A stretch of DNA of 8,488 nt from Flavobacteriales bacterium (GCA_027031025.1 JALVEJ010000231.1:1-8488); one strand, 5' to 3'; positions 1-6,726 are shown, numbered from the stretch's first letter. Notes: generated from the sequence alone by a model not told the origin. Numbers and translations: made by a program.

Positions 1-417
1 AAACCCAAAGTCAGCGGATTGAATTTTAGTTTTAGTGGACTAAAAACAGCGATTCTGTATTTTTTGCAAAAACAAATCAAAGAAAATCCGCAATTTGTTC
101 AAGAGAATATTGCCGATTTGTCAGCTTCCATTCAACATACCATTGTAGAAATATTGATGGACAAACTCAAACTTGCGGTTGCACAAACCGGTATCAAACG
201 TATTGCGATAGCCGGTGGTGTATCCGCCAATTCTGGTATCAGAAAGGCGCTACTGCAAGCGCAAAATGATTTGGGTTGGGAAGTTTTCATTCCCAAATTT
301 GAATACACAACCGATAATGCGGCTATGATTGCCATAGTGGGCTATCTCAAATATTTAGATGGGCAATTTTCAAGTTACAAGGTAATTCCGAAAGCGCGTA
401 TGCCGTTAAAAGATTGA
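1..417 (+). CDS. tsaD: tRNA N6-threonylcarbamoyladenosine transferase TsaD, C-terminal part (5' end outside window)
   Basis: TsaD transfers the threonylcarbamoyl group from threonylcarbamoyl-AMP to A37 of ANN-decoding tRNAs, acting in the cytoplasm with TsaB and TsaE. The reading frame is open from the first base, so the gene is cut by the window edge; 138 residues are visible, against about 340 for the full protein. The Kae1/TsaD family is recognised from FSFSGLKTA near the visible start, the ASKHA-type glycine motif IAGGVSANSGIRKAL in the middle, and YTTDNAAMIA near the end, whose Asp is a metal ligand in the family. The frame ends at a TGA after PLKD. An internal TTG at 19 could be read as a start, but coding similarity continues upstream of it (KPKVSG), so it is not one. 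The gene converges on the response regulator gene and is probably unrelated to the rest of the locus. Nothing looks broken in the visible part. Confidence 0.96.
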   Translation, partial: KPKVSGLNFSFSGLKTAILYFLQKQIKENPQFVQENIADLSASIQHTIVEILMDKLKLAVAQTGIKRIAIAGGVSANSGIRKALLQAQNDLGWEVFIPKFEYTTDNAAMIAIVGYLKYLDGQFSSYKVIPKARMPLKD

Positions 418-581
418 AGAAATTGAGAAGTTGAGGATTTTACTACTTCGATGTTTACCATAATCATTAATGACTATTTATTTCTTCAAATGGTATTATG
501 CTTTTATTTTGAAAAAATGAAGAAATGACATGGTATATTTACATAATTTTTCTATTAAAAAAGAAATAAAGCCAGACGCTA
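418..581. other. Convergent intergenic spacer, no clear terminator
   Basis: This AT-rich 164-nt spacer separates the converging tsaD and response regulator genes. I looked for a hairpin followed by a T-run on either strand. Only a weak 5-bp GAAGT/ACTTC pairing with a long loop near 428-450 was found, with no convincing U-tract, so no intrinsic terminator is called. No small ORF or RNA gene is supported. Confidence 0.5.
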
Positions 582-1289
582 TCATAATAATGAAATATGC
601 TTCATCAGTTCGTCTTTATAGGTTCTCCCAACAGGTATTTTTTTGGTATCAATAAGTGCATAACCTTCACACAATGAGGTAATTTTTTGAATATTAATTA
701 AATACGAACGATGGACTCTTACAAAAAAGGCTTCACTTAATTTTTCAGATACGCTTTTTAAGGTAAAACTGATTAAATAATCATTTTGCGATGTAATAAT
801 CTTAGCATAATTATCAAAAGCCTCAACATACAAGATATCTTGTTTATCAATCTTGATGAGTTCTCCTTGATTTTTGATAAAAACCGAAGATTTGACGTTT
901 TGCAATTCCTGTTTAATTTGTCTATGTTTGAATAAGGCTATTTCTATATTAGATTTTAAACCGGCTTCATTAAAAGGTTTAACAATAAAACCTGCCGGAT
1001 GTGTTTTTTTAACTTGATCGATTGTAGATTTATCGGATTGTGAGGTCAAAAATATAAAGGGAATTTGCCATTTGCCATTTATACGATCTGCCAATTCAAT
1101 CCCGTTAATATTTCCTTTTATATTGATGTCAATAAGGATTAAATCGGGCTTGTATTCTTCTATATCAAACAAAGCTTCTTTGGCATTGTCTGTAATACCG
1201 ACAATATCATAGTTTTCTTTGGTAAGCGCTAATGCTATCGTATCGGCTATCAAAGGTTCGTCTTCTACTATGTATATTTTTACGGGCAT
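582..1289 (-). CDS. LytTR-family response regulator (REC + LytTR DNA-binding)
   Basis: This is a cytoplasmic two-component response regulator of 235 residues, the usual size for the LytR/AlgR type. The receiver domain spans about residues 3-122 and has every key residue: acidic pair E9-D10, phospho-acceptor D54 in LILIDINIKG, T82 in FLTSQ, and K104 in VKPF. A LytTR DNA-binding domain follows at about 135-232, with the characteristic ILYVEAFDNYAKI and FVRVHRSYLINI segments. LytTR domains bind DNA through beta strands, usually at paired direct repeats. The ATG lies 2 nt after the stop codon of the upstream histidine kinase gene, so the pair is almost certainly co-transcribed and probably translationally coupled. 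The partner assignment is therefore strong; the regulon is not visible. The neighbouring fibre, LRR and lipoprotein genes are plausible targets by position only. The reading frame ends at a TGA (582-584). Confidence 0.95.
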   Translation of the reverse strand: MPVKIYIVEDEPLIADTIALALTKENYDIVGITDNAKEALFDIEEYKPDLILIDINIKGNINGIELADRINGKWQIPFIFLTSQSDKSTIDQVKKTHPAGFIVKPFNEAGLKSNIEIALFKHRQIKQELQNVKSSVFIKNQGELIKIDKQDILYVEAFDNYAKIITSQNDYLISFTLKSVSEKLSEAFFVRVHRSYLINIQKITSLCEGYALIDTKKIPVGRTYKDELMKHISLL

Positions 1290-1291
1290 AT

Positions 1292-3079
1292 TTATTTTAA
1301 TACAAATTCGTTAATTGTGATGGTATTGGTTGTGCCGTTGATATTTGACACTTCAAAAGTGGCTTTTAATTTTCTTATTAAGGATTTAATAAGTTTTATG
1401 CCAAAAGTATTTTGTGATATTTTTTTCAAATCAAAACCTTTTCCGTTGTCCATCACTTTTAATATCAATTGGTTGGCTTTCTTTTTAAAACTAATAAAGA
1501 GTTTCGGCTGTTTGACTTTATCATCAAAGGCATGCTTTATGGTATTGACAACCAATTCGTTAATAATTATCCCTATGGGAATAATCGTATCGATATCAAG
1601 TGTCATTTTGTCTAAATCCATTTCCAATTCAATACGATCGGCATCTATTTGATGGGATTGAAAAATACTTAACACCAGATCATTTATATAATCAGAAACT
1701 TCGATGCCGGTTAAGCAATCCTTTTTATACAATTTTTGATGTATCAACGCTACCGATTTGACACGCATCTGCCCTTCTTTAACAGATTTAGCCGCTTTCT
1801 TATCTTTTATACTTTCTGATTGTAAATACAGCAAACTAGATATGAGTTGCAGTGAATTTTTTACCCTATGATGCGTTTCTTTTAATAACATTTGATAGTC
1901 GTCTAATGCCTTTGTCAGTTGTGTATTTTTAATTTTCAACAGTTTTCTGTTTTTATTATTTTTGTATAAAAACCACGCTACAACGATAGCGGTAAACAAG
2001 CCTAAAAAACTCAAATAAAAATACCACCTTTTCTTAATCTCGGATTTTTCTTTTTCAAAATGTAATATTTTAAGTTTTTGATCCTTTTTTTCGGATTCAA
2101 ATTTCATCAGTGCATCGGCTAAATTTTTGTCTTGCTGAACCGTAAAAAAGGAATCTTTTAATTTTTGAGAATTTAAAGCTAATTGATATGCGTTTTTATA
2201 ATTTCCAACAGATGCATCATAATCTGCCAGAGCCTTATAAGATTCCATAAGTTGCTCAAAATGTTTTATTCTTTTTGCAATTTCTATACCTTTTGTCAGA
2301 TGTGGTAATGCCTGTTTGTATTTTTGTTGCTTTGTCAAGGCAATTCCTATACCTGTATGAGAAACGGCATGTATCAAAGGAAAGGTATTTTCCTTAATAT
2401 AACTCATGGCATTTTGATAATTGTATATAGCTTTGTCATACTGCCTGTTTAAGATTTTTGAGTTTCCATTATTTAAATAATTGATACTTATAGAAACTGA
2501 ATCCTTCTTGCTTTTGTAATATTTCAAAGCCAAATTACTGTATTGATCCGCTTTTTCATACATTTTCATTTCTTGATAGATTAAAGCCAGATTATTATGT
2601 ATCATAGCCACACTACGCTCATGATTTGCTTTTTTTGCATATTTCAAAGCTTTCAAATAATACTTTTCCGTGTTTTTATAATCTTTTCTGATTTTGTAAC
2701 AAGCTGCCAGATTATTGTAAACCATTGATAATCGGACATCATAATGAATAGCTTCTAAAAGCTTTACGGCTTTTAAATAATCTTGTATGGCACTATCATA
2801 ATTTTGATTCACATATTTATACATACCCCAAATATTCTTAGCAGTTGCTTTAGCATAAGGTGTATTTATGACTTTTGCAATAGAATCGGTTAATTTTGCA
2901 TATTGCCCAATAACTTTTGGGTTGGTGTACCAATTTTTGTCAACTTGCTTTTGCAAAAATTCTAATTTAGCTTCATTGGTGCTAATTGTATCCAATGTCT
3001 GTAATATATGTTGCTGTGCACTTACAGAATTATAAATTATTATAACCAAAAGCAATACTTTTAAAAACTTGTTAGACAT
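1292..3079 (-). CDS. TPR-containing sensor histidine kinase (HisKA_2 / HATPase_c)
   Basis: This is a membrane sensor kinase of 595 residues. An N-terminal signal peptide (about 1-21, ending SVSA before QQ) is followed by roughly six tetratricopeptide repeats (about 75-315), recognised from recurring A-x-x-Y and NNLA-type helices about 40 residues apart. A charged linker helix precedes one transmembrane segment at about 353-372. This predicts a periplasmic TPR sensor and a cytoplasmic kinase. The kinase has a HisKA_2 dimerisation helix with the H-box KETHHRVKNSLQ (His403/His404), then an ATPase domain with an N-box around N507 (INELVVNTIKHAF), a G1 motif DNGKGFD at 544-550, and a later FGIKLIKSL motif. 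All catalytic motifs appear intact. The TPRs suggest sensing through a protein or peptide partner, but no ligand can be read from the sequence. The gene sits 66 nt downstream of the fibre gene and 2 nt before its regulator. No HAMP or PAS domain is seen. Confidence 0.95.
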   Translation of the reverse strand: MSNKFLKVLLLVIIIYNSVSAQQHILQTLDTISTNEAKLEFLQKQVDKNWYTNPKVIGQYAKLTDSIAKVINTPYAKATAKNIWGMYKYVNQNYDSAIQDYLKAVKLLEAIHYDVRLSMVYNNLAACYKIRKDYKNTEKYYLKALKYAKKANHERSVAMIHNNLALIYQEMKMYEKADQYSNLALKYYKSKKDSVSISINYLNNGNSKILNRQYDKAIYNYQNAMSYIKENTFPLIHAVSHTGIGIALTKQQKYKQALPHLTKGIEIAKRIKHFEQLMESYKALADYDASVGNYKNAYQLALNSQKLKDSFFTVQQDKNLADALMKFESEKKDQKLKILHFEKEKSEIKKRWYFYLSFLGLFTAIVVAWFLYKNNKNRKLLKIKNTQLTKALDDYQMLLKETHHRVKNSLQLISSLLYLQSESIKDKKAAKSVKEGQMRVKSVALIHQKLYKKDCLTGIEVSDYINDLVLSIFQSHQIDADRIELEMDLDKMTLDIDTIIPIGIIINELVVNTIKHAFDDKVKQPKLFISFKKKANQLILKVMDNGKGFDLKKISQNTFGIKLIKSLIRKLKATFEVSNINGTTNTITINEFVLK

Positions 3080-3106
3080 ACATAGGATAATTTAATTTCC
3101 TCTAAA

Positions 3107-3128
3107 ATACTATAAAAATTCATACTAT
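3107..3128. promoter_or_regulatory. ATACTAT direct repeat between fibre and kinase genes (possible operator, weak)
   Basis: ATACTAT occurs at 3107-3113 and 3122-3128 (15-nt period; ATAGTAT on the coding strand), in the 66-nt gap upstream of the histidine kinase start. The same strand carries TATTTTAG, a near match to the Bacteroidota -7 element TAnnTTTG, but no TTG is seen at the right distance upstream. A separate promoter for the kinase-regulator pair is possible and not proven. Confidence 0.25.
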
Positions 3129-3145
3129 GTAATAAAAGTTACGAA

Positions 3146-6100
3146 TTATTTTTTCTTTTCTTCCAGTATTGTAAGTCTTTTCTCTAAATTATCCAATCGT
3201 TTTTTTAGTGCTTTATTTTTATTTTTTAACAAATTTACCATATTATCAAGTTCTTTCACTCCGGCAGTCAATATTGGTGTCAAACGCGAATAATCTACCA
3301 TCATAGGGGCAGTTTTCACATCACCATTGGGGTCTCCATTGACTGCTTGCGGGTACACAGTTTGCAATTCTTGGGCAATAAAGCCGTATTCTTCTACCCC
3401 TCTATTGGCTTTAAATTCGTATTTTCTCGGTTGGATTTTATTGATAATTTGTAAAGCATCTTTAACAGAAACTATATTGGTTTTCAGGCGTCTGTCGGAA
3501 GTGGTGTTATAACTGATCCCGCCAAAAATACTACCGGTTATACTTCCGACTCTAGTTGTGCTATTTTCAAAATCCACAAAAAAATTAGATGGATGTGCCG
3601 TTGTATTAGCTATTCTAATAAGTAATCCATCAGCGAAACTGTTGGTACTTGTATTATTAATTCGTGCTACATATTGAACAGTATTATCTTTTACATCCAA
3701 TTTATAATTAGGCGAACTGGTGCCTATTCCAACTTTATCTGCGAAATAGTTGCTAGTCCCGCCATTCCCCCAATTAAAACGTCCACCGTTATACCATATT
3801 GCTTCTGTTCCATTAACACGTAAAGCAATTCCACCTGAATTAATACCTTCATTAAGATTTATTGGGCCTGCAACTGAAAGTTTATAATCCGGTGTTATAG
3901 TACCTATCCCAACCTTTTGACTATCATCTAAAACCATCAGCGAAGTATTACTATTTACATAAAATTTTAACTGGTTCAATAAACTATTGTCGTACTTAAT
4001 ATTTGCATATTGAGTTATATTCCCCGAGTCTCTAAAATGAATACCGCTACTACTTTCAGCAGTATTACTAATTTCAATTCCGGCATTATGTCCTTTTACT
4101 ATAAGTCCTCCGTCTCCATTTAATAAGACGCCACCATGTGTTGTATTAATAATTCTACCAGCCCCCGGACCACCTTCGTCATAAGCTTGATCTAGAGTGT
4201 TTGCCGATAATGAAGACAAATCTACGGTTTGTGTAACCATACCATCATTCTCTATTGATAGGTTTAATGTTGTTCCGGTCAAATTAAACTGGTCTATGAT
4301 TTGGTCATCTGTTCCGGTCCCATCTTGTAACGAAGACAAATCTACTGTTTGTGTAGCCATGCCATCATCTTCTATTGATAGGTTTAAAATTGTTCCGGTC
4401 AAGTTAAATTGATCAATGGTTTGATTGTCTGAAAATATAGAAGATGCATCAACAAACGAAACCTGTCCGGCACCATTTGTAGCCATTAATTGATCATTAG
4501 AACCATCTGTAACCGGCATATTATATGCATCATTGATATTCATTACACCATTTTTATATATGGTTAAAGCATTGCTTTTATGAGAATCATCTGTACCATT
4601 TCCTATAACAAATAACCTATCTGCATTATCCCAAGCATCTGTACTATTAGGTGTATAACTTGTATTATACTTTCCCACAACAGTTTCTGCGTAAGAAGGT
4701 GCAGTTGTTCCAGCACCCACTGCTGTAGAACGCGATCCTGATGCAACTGTATAATAACCCATTGCAATAGATCCAAAGCCTGATGCAATTGCATTTTGAC
4801 CTAAAGCCGTTGAATGAGAACCCGAAGCTACTGTTTTAACCCCAAAAGCTGTACTTATACTTCCAGATGCTTCTGTACTTTCTCCACTTGCAAATGAAGA
4901 ATATCCTACATTGCTATCATCCCAAACATTAAAATAATTAGATGTATTATTCCCTGATATATTACCAGCTCTAAATGCTCCTTTTTTCGGATTAAAAAAC
5001 ATACGCGTTCCTATGCCGGATAGCGTTATGCTACTTCCGTGATTAATATTTCCGGTTACTTGAAAACCATCTGTGCCATTAATTTCTACCGCCCCATTAT
5101 CAGCTGTAATGATACGACCTACACCTGCTCCACCTTCGTCATAAGCTTGGTCAAGAGTGTTTTTAAAATTATCTACAAATGAAATATTACCGGAACCATC
5201 TGTTGCCATGATTTGGTTAGCGGAACCATCCGTAAGTGGCATGTTGTAGGCATCATTGATGTTCATTAAACCATTTTTATATATGGTTAAAGCATTACTT
5301 TTATGTGTATCATCAGTACCATTTCCTATTACAAACAAACGGTCAGAATTGTCCCAACTATATGTACTATTGGGAAAATAACTTTTATTATAACTTCCAA
5401 TAGCAGTCTCTGCATAAGAATATGCAGTAGTATGCTCACCCATTGCTGTTGATGCTGATCCCGATGCAGTTGTACTTGCACCCATTGCCGTTGATATTGG
5501 TCCCGATGCTGTTGTGCTTGAACCCATTGCCGTTGATGTTGATCCCGATGCTGTTGTGCTTGAACCCATTGCCGTTGATGTTGGTCCCGATGCTGTTGTA
5601 TATCCTCCCATTGCTATAGAATTTTGTACTGAAGCTGTAGTACCGGATCCCATTGAAATCGAATATTGTCCTGATGCAGTTGTATCGAATCCCATTGAAG
5701 TCGAATAATCTCCTGATGCAGTTGTTTGTCTCCCCATTGCTGTAGCACTCTCACCTGATGCAGTTGTAGAAATACCCATTGAAGTCGAATAATCTCCTGA
5801 TGCAGTTGTTTGTCTCCCTGTTGCCGTGGCACTCTCACCTGAAGCGGTTGTTAAGTTACCCAATGAAGTCGAATAATCTCCTGATGAAGCTGTGGAGTTA
5901 CCCATTGAATTTGAATATGATCCTGATGCAGCTGTATCGTATCCTATTGCTACGGAACCATACCCCGAAGCCGTTGCTTCATATCCTATTGCCGTTGATA
6001 CAACACCGGAAGCAGTGGTGCTGTTGCCCATTGCAGTTGCACCAGCACCGGAAGCTGTTGTTAGTTTTCCAAAAGCTGTACTTGCTTCACCAGATGCTTT

Positions 6101-6691
6101 GGTATTGGAACCACCGGCAAATGAATATTTACCTACGTTTACATCATTCCAAACATCATCTTGGTAAAAACCATAATTACCTACAACATCACCGGCTCTA
6201 AATGCTCCTTTTTTCGGATTAAAAAACATACGCGTTCCTATGCCGGATAGCGTTATGCTACTTCCGTTATGAATGGTACCAGTTACTTGAAATCCATCTC
6301 CGCCATCTATAGCAACAGCTCCATTATCAGCAATGATAGTACGTCCTGATCCGGCACCGCCTTCGTCATAAGCTTGGTCGAGGGTATTTTTGGCACCGCT
6401 TACGGCTATCCAAGTAGTAGAAGCGTTGTCCCAGTAATAAAAACCGGGGGTGTTGCTACCCGATGCCGTGGTTAAATATACCATCATGCCTTGCTGGTCT
6501 GCGGTAGGATTGTTAGCCGGAAAAGCATCAATACGGGGAATTAAGATTCCATCGGTGTTAGCCGGTGTAGCTTGATTGGTAGCGGTGATATCCAAAGTGG
6601 CTTTTGGGGTTGTATTGTTGATGCCTACTTGGGCGGTAGCTGCAAAATGACATAATAATACAAGTGGTAATAATAGGTTTAGTGGTTTCAT
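3146..6691 (-). CDS. Secreted fibre-like protein: YadA-type head repeats with C-terminal peptidase S74 chaperone
   Basis: This 1181-residue exported protein probably forms a trimeric surface or extracellular fibre. A signal peptide (1-20, ATA then Q21) leads into a VGINNTTPKATLDI motif. Module A (102-508) and module B (511-748) are homologous, each starting NTLDQAYDEGGAG. Each contains a run of 14-residue units of the STAMGSSTTASG type (17 units at 191-428, 5 units at 600-669), matching the YadA-like head left-handed beta-roll motif SVAIG. Two 40-residue repeats follow (758-830), then a third NTLDQAYDEGG start (831) and VGIG motifs at 927 and 987. The C-terminus is a peptidase S74 domain from Ser1065 (SDRRLK, GFIAQEL, YSRLTPILTAGVKEL), then a Lys-rich coiled coil to the end. 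Known S74 domains trimerise, help fold the stalk and cleave before this Ser. No YadA anchor barrel or T9SS sorting domain is present. The first ATG with an intact signal peptide was taken as the start. The family is clear; adhesion is only a plausible role. Confidence 0.9.
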   Translation of the reverse strand: MKPLNLLLPLVLLCHFAATAQVGINNTTPKATLDITATNQATPANTDGILIPRIDAFPANNPTADQQGMMVYLTTASGSNTPGFYYWDNASTTWIAVSGAKNTLDQAYDEGGAGSGRTIIADNGAVAIDGGDGFQVTGTIHNGSSITLSGIGTRMFFNPKKGAFRAGDVVGNYGFYQDDVWNDVNVGKYSFAGGSNTKASGEASTAFGKLTTASGAGATAMGNSTTASGVVSTAIGYEATASGYGSVAIGYDTAASGSYSNSMGNSTASSGDYSTSLGNLTTASGESATATGRQTTASGDYSTSMGISTTASGESATAMGRQTTASGDYSTSMGFDTTASGQYSISMGSGTTASVQNSIAMGGYTTASGPTSTAMGSSTTASGSTSTAMGSSTTASGPISTAMGASTTASGSASTAMGEHTTAYSYAETAIGSYNKSYFPNSTYSWDNSDRLFVIGNGTDDTHKSNALTIYKNGLMNINDAYNMPLTDGSANQIMATDGSGNISFVDNFKNTLDQAYDEGGAGVGRIITADNGAVEINGTDGFQVTGNINHGSSITLSGIGTRMFFNPKKGAFRAGNISGNNTSNYFNVWDDSNVGYSSFASGESTEASGSISTAFGVKTVASGSHSTALGQNAIASGFGSIAMGYYTVASGSRSTAVGAGTTAPSYAETVVGKYNTSYTPNSTDAWDNADRLFVIGNGTDDSHKSNALTIYKNGVMNINDAYNMPVTDGSNDQLMATNGAGQVSFVDASSIFSDNQTIDQFNLTGTILNLSIEDDGMATQTVDLSSLQDGTGTDDQIIDQFNLTGTTLNLSIENDGMVTQTVDLSSLSANTLDQAYDEGGPGAGRIINTTHGGVLLNGDGGLIVKGHNAGIEISNTAESSSGIHFRDSGNITQYANIKYDNSLLNQLKFYVNSNTSLMVLDDSQKVGIGTITPDYKLSVAGPINLNEGINSGGIALRVNGTEAIWYNGGRFNWGNGGTSNYFADKVGIGTSSPNYKLDVKDNTVQYVARINNTSTNSFADGLLIRIANTTAHPSNFFVDFENSTTRVGSITGSIFGGISYNTTSDRRLKTNIVSVKDALQIINKIQPRKYEFKANRGVEEYGFIAQELQTVYPQAVNGDPNGDVKTAPMMVDYSRLTPILTAGVKELDNMVNLLKNKNKALKKRLDNLEKRLTILEEKKK
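3149..3499 (-). other. Peptidase S74 intramolecular chaperone domain plus coiled coil
   Basis: This sub-gene feature encodes residues 1065-1181 of the fibre protein. The predicted self-cleavage site lies just before Ser1065 in TTSDRRLKT. Lys1070 sits five residues after the Ser, the same spacing as the Ser-Lys pair known from phage endosialidase and neck-appendage chaperones. GFIAQEL and the YSRLTPIL block are the other family signatures. The last 35 or so residues are Leu- and Lys-rich with heptad-like spacing (KELDNMVNLLKNKNK), consistent with a trimeric coiled coil. If cleavage occurs it would release a C-terminal piece of about 117 residues; this is inferred from the family and not shown by the sequence. 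Confidence 0.85.
4202..4420 (-). repeat. 120-nt (40-residue) tandem repeat, about 2 copies, inside the fibre gene
   Basis: Two tandem copies cover residues 758-797 and 798-830 of the fibre protein. Each has the pattern IDQFNLTGT-x-LNLSIE-x-DGM-x-TQTVDLSSL. The period is exactly 120 nt: a shared GAAGAC word begins at 4212 and again at 4332. The second copy lacks the last seven or so residues and runs straight into the third NTLDQAYDEGG element. Repeats of this kind are common in large Bacteroidota surface proteins, where they probably act as spacer beta structure. Confidence 0.88.
4448..5161 (-). repeat. Module B: second copy of the fibre module, with a short head of 5 units
   Basis: Residues 511-748 repeat the layout of module A: an NTLDQAYDEGGAG start, an FQVTG then GTRMFFNPKKGAFRAG block, a head of five 14-residue units (600-669, nt 4685-4894), and a closing block with DRLFVIGNGTDD, SNALTIYKNG and MNINDAYNMP ending in VSFVD. 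The flanking blocks are nearly the same as in module A, while the head is much shorter. The arrangement shows an internal duplication followed by change in the head length of one or both copies. Confidence 0.9.
4968..5040 (-). repeat. 73-nt perfect direct repeat, copy in module B
   Basis: This 73-nt stretch is identical base for base to 6195-6267. It encodes the conserved SSITLSGIGTRMFFNPKKGA block ahead of the short head array. The perfect identity stands out because the surrounding module sequences differ at many positions. Confidence 0.93.
5408..6121 (-). repeat. YadA-like head repeat array, 42-nt period, 17 units
   Basis: Seventeen consecutive 14-residue units span residues 191-428 with no insertion or deletion, so the 42-nt period is exact (for example CCCATT words at 5439, 5481, 5523 and 5565). 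The unit pattern is TAMG-x-x-TTASG-x-x-S with hydrophobic Met, Ile or Leu before the Gly, matching the YadA head motif. In known trimeric autotransporters each unit makes one turn of a left-handed beta-roll, which would make this a long trimeric head. The units nearest 5481-5606 differ by only one or two bases over most of their length. Confidence 0.92.
5701..5890 (-). repeat. 84-nt higher-order repeat inside the head array
   Basis: A two-unit block of 84 nt (28 residues, SGDYSTSMG alternating with SGESATAMGRQ) begins at 5701 and again at 5785, with a third start at 5869 that diverges after about 18 bases. The first two copies are identical over their first 34 bases. This shows that expansion took place in pairs of head units, probably by unequal recombination or replication slippage. 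Confidence 0.85.
6195..6267 (-). repeat. 73-nt perfect direct repeat, copy in module A
   Basis: This is the partner of 4968-5040, in the same orientation and 1227 nt away, a multiple of three. It encodes the same block ahead of the long head array. Recombination between the copies would remove 409 residues in frame. Confidence 0.93.
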
Positions 6692-6698
6692 AATTATG

Positions 6699-6717
6699 AA
6701 TGTTTAGGTTAATGTTT
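6699..6717. promoter_or_regulatory. AATGTTT direct repeat just upstream of the fibre start (possible operator, weak)
   Basis: AATGTTT occurs at 6699-6705 and 6711-6717, 12 nt apart, within the 35-nt gap between the LRR and fibre genes (AAACATT on the coding strand). Paired direct repeats are what LytTR regulators bind, but their usual centre spacing is closer to two helical turns, and AT-rich chance is a serious alternative. Confidence 0.2.
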
Positions 6718-6726
6718 TTAGGAAGT

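Larger units (their letters stand above)
5162..6388 (-). repeat. Module A: first copy of the fibre module, with a long head of 17 units
   Basis: Residues 102-510 form the longer of the two homologous modules. The order is NTLDQAYDEGGAG, an FQVTG and GTRMFFNPKKGAFRAG block, the 17-unit head (191-428), then the DRLFVIGNGTDD, SNALTIYKNG and MNINDAYNMP closing block ending in ISFVDNFK. It directly abuts module B. The length difference from module B is almost wholly explained by 12 extra head units of 14 residues. Confidence 0.9.

Noticed and set aside
428..450. Intrinsic terminator between tsaD and the response regulator
   Set aside because: The only pairing is 5 bp with a 13-nt loop and has no T-run after it.
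1317..1652. 111-residue open frame on the + strand inside the histidine kinase gene
   Set aside because: It lies opposite the ATPase domain, whose N and G1 motifs are intact on the minus strand. The product shows only hydrophobic runs typical of antisense reading.
4197..4412. 71-residue open frame on the + strand
   Set aside because: It is the antisense reading of the 120-nt tandem repeat of the fibre gene and is itself a two-copy repeat with no independent support.
5408..6121. Possible CRISPR array
   Set aside because: The repeats are contiguous 42-nt coding units with no spacers between them, and they translate into a regular 14-residue protein motif.
5514..6201. Several open frames on the + strand and in other frames across the fibre head array
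   Set aside because: They follow from the 42-nt periodicity: a stop-free frame in one unit stays stop-free in all. Their products are low-complexity repeats of Pro/Ile/Glu or Leu/His/Gln with no start context, opposite a strongly supported gene.
3146..6691. Prophage origin for the fibre gene, because S74 domains are typical of phage tail fibres
   Set aside because: The protein has a secretion signal peptide, which phage fibres lack. No other phage genes, integrase or attachment sites are seen, and S74 tails are common in secreted Bacteroidota proteins.
3146..6691. Lipoprotein signal in the fibre protein, from Cys14 in its signal peptide
   Set aside because: The residues before the Cys are Leu-Leu, not the small residue a lipobox needs, and a standard cleavage site (ATA before Q21) follows.
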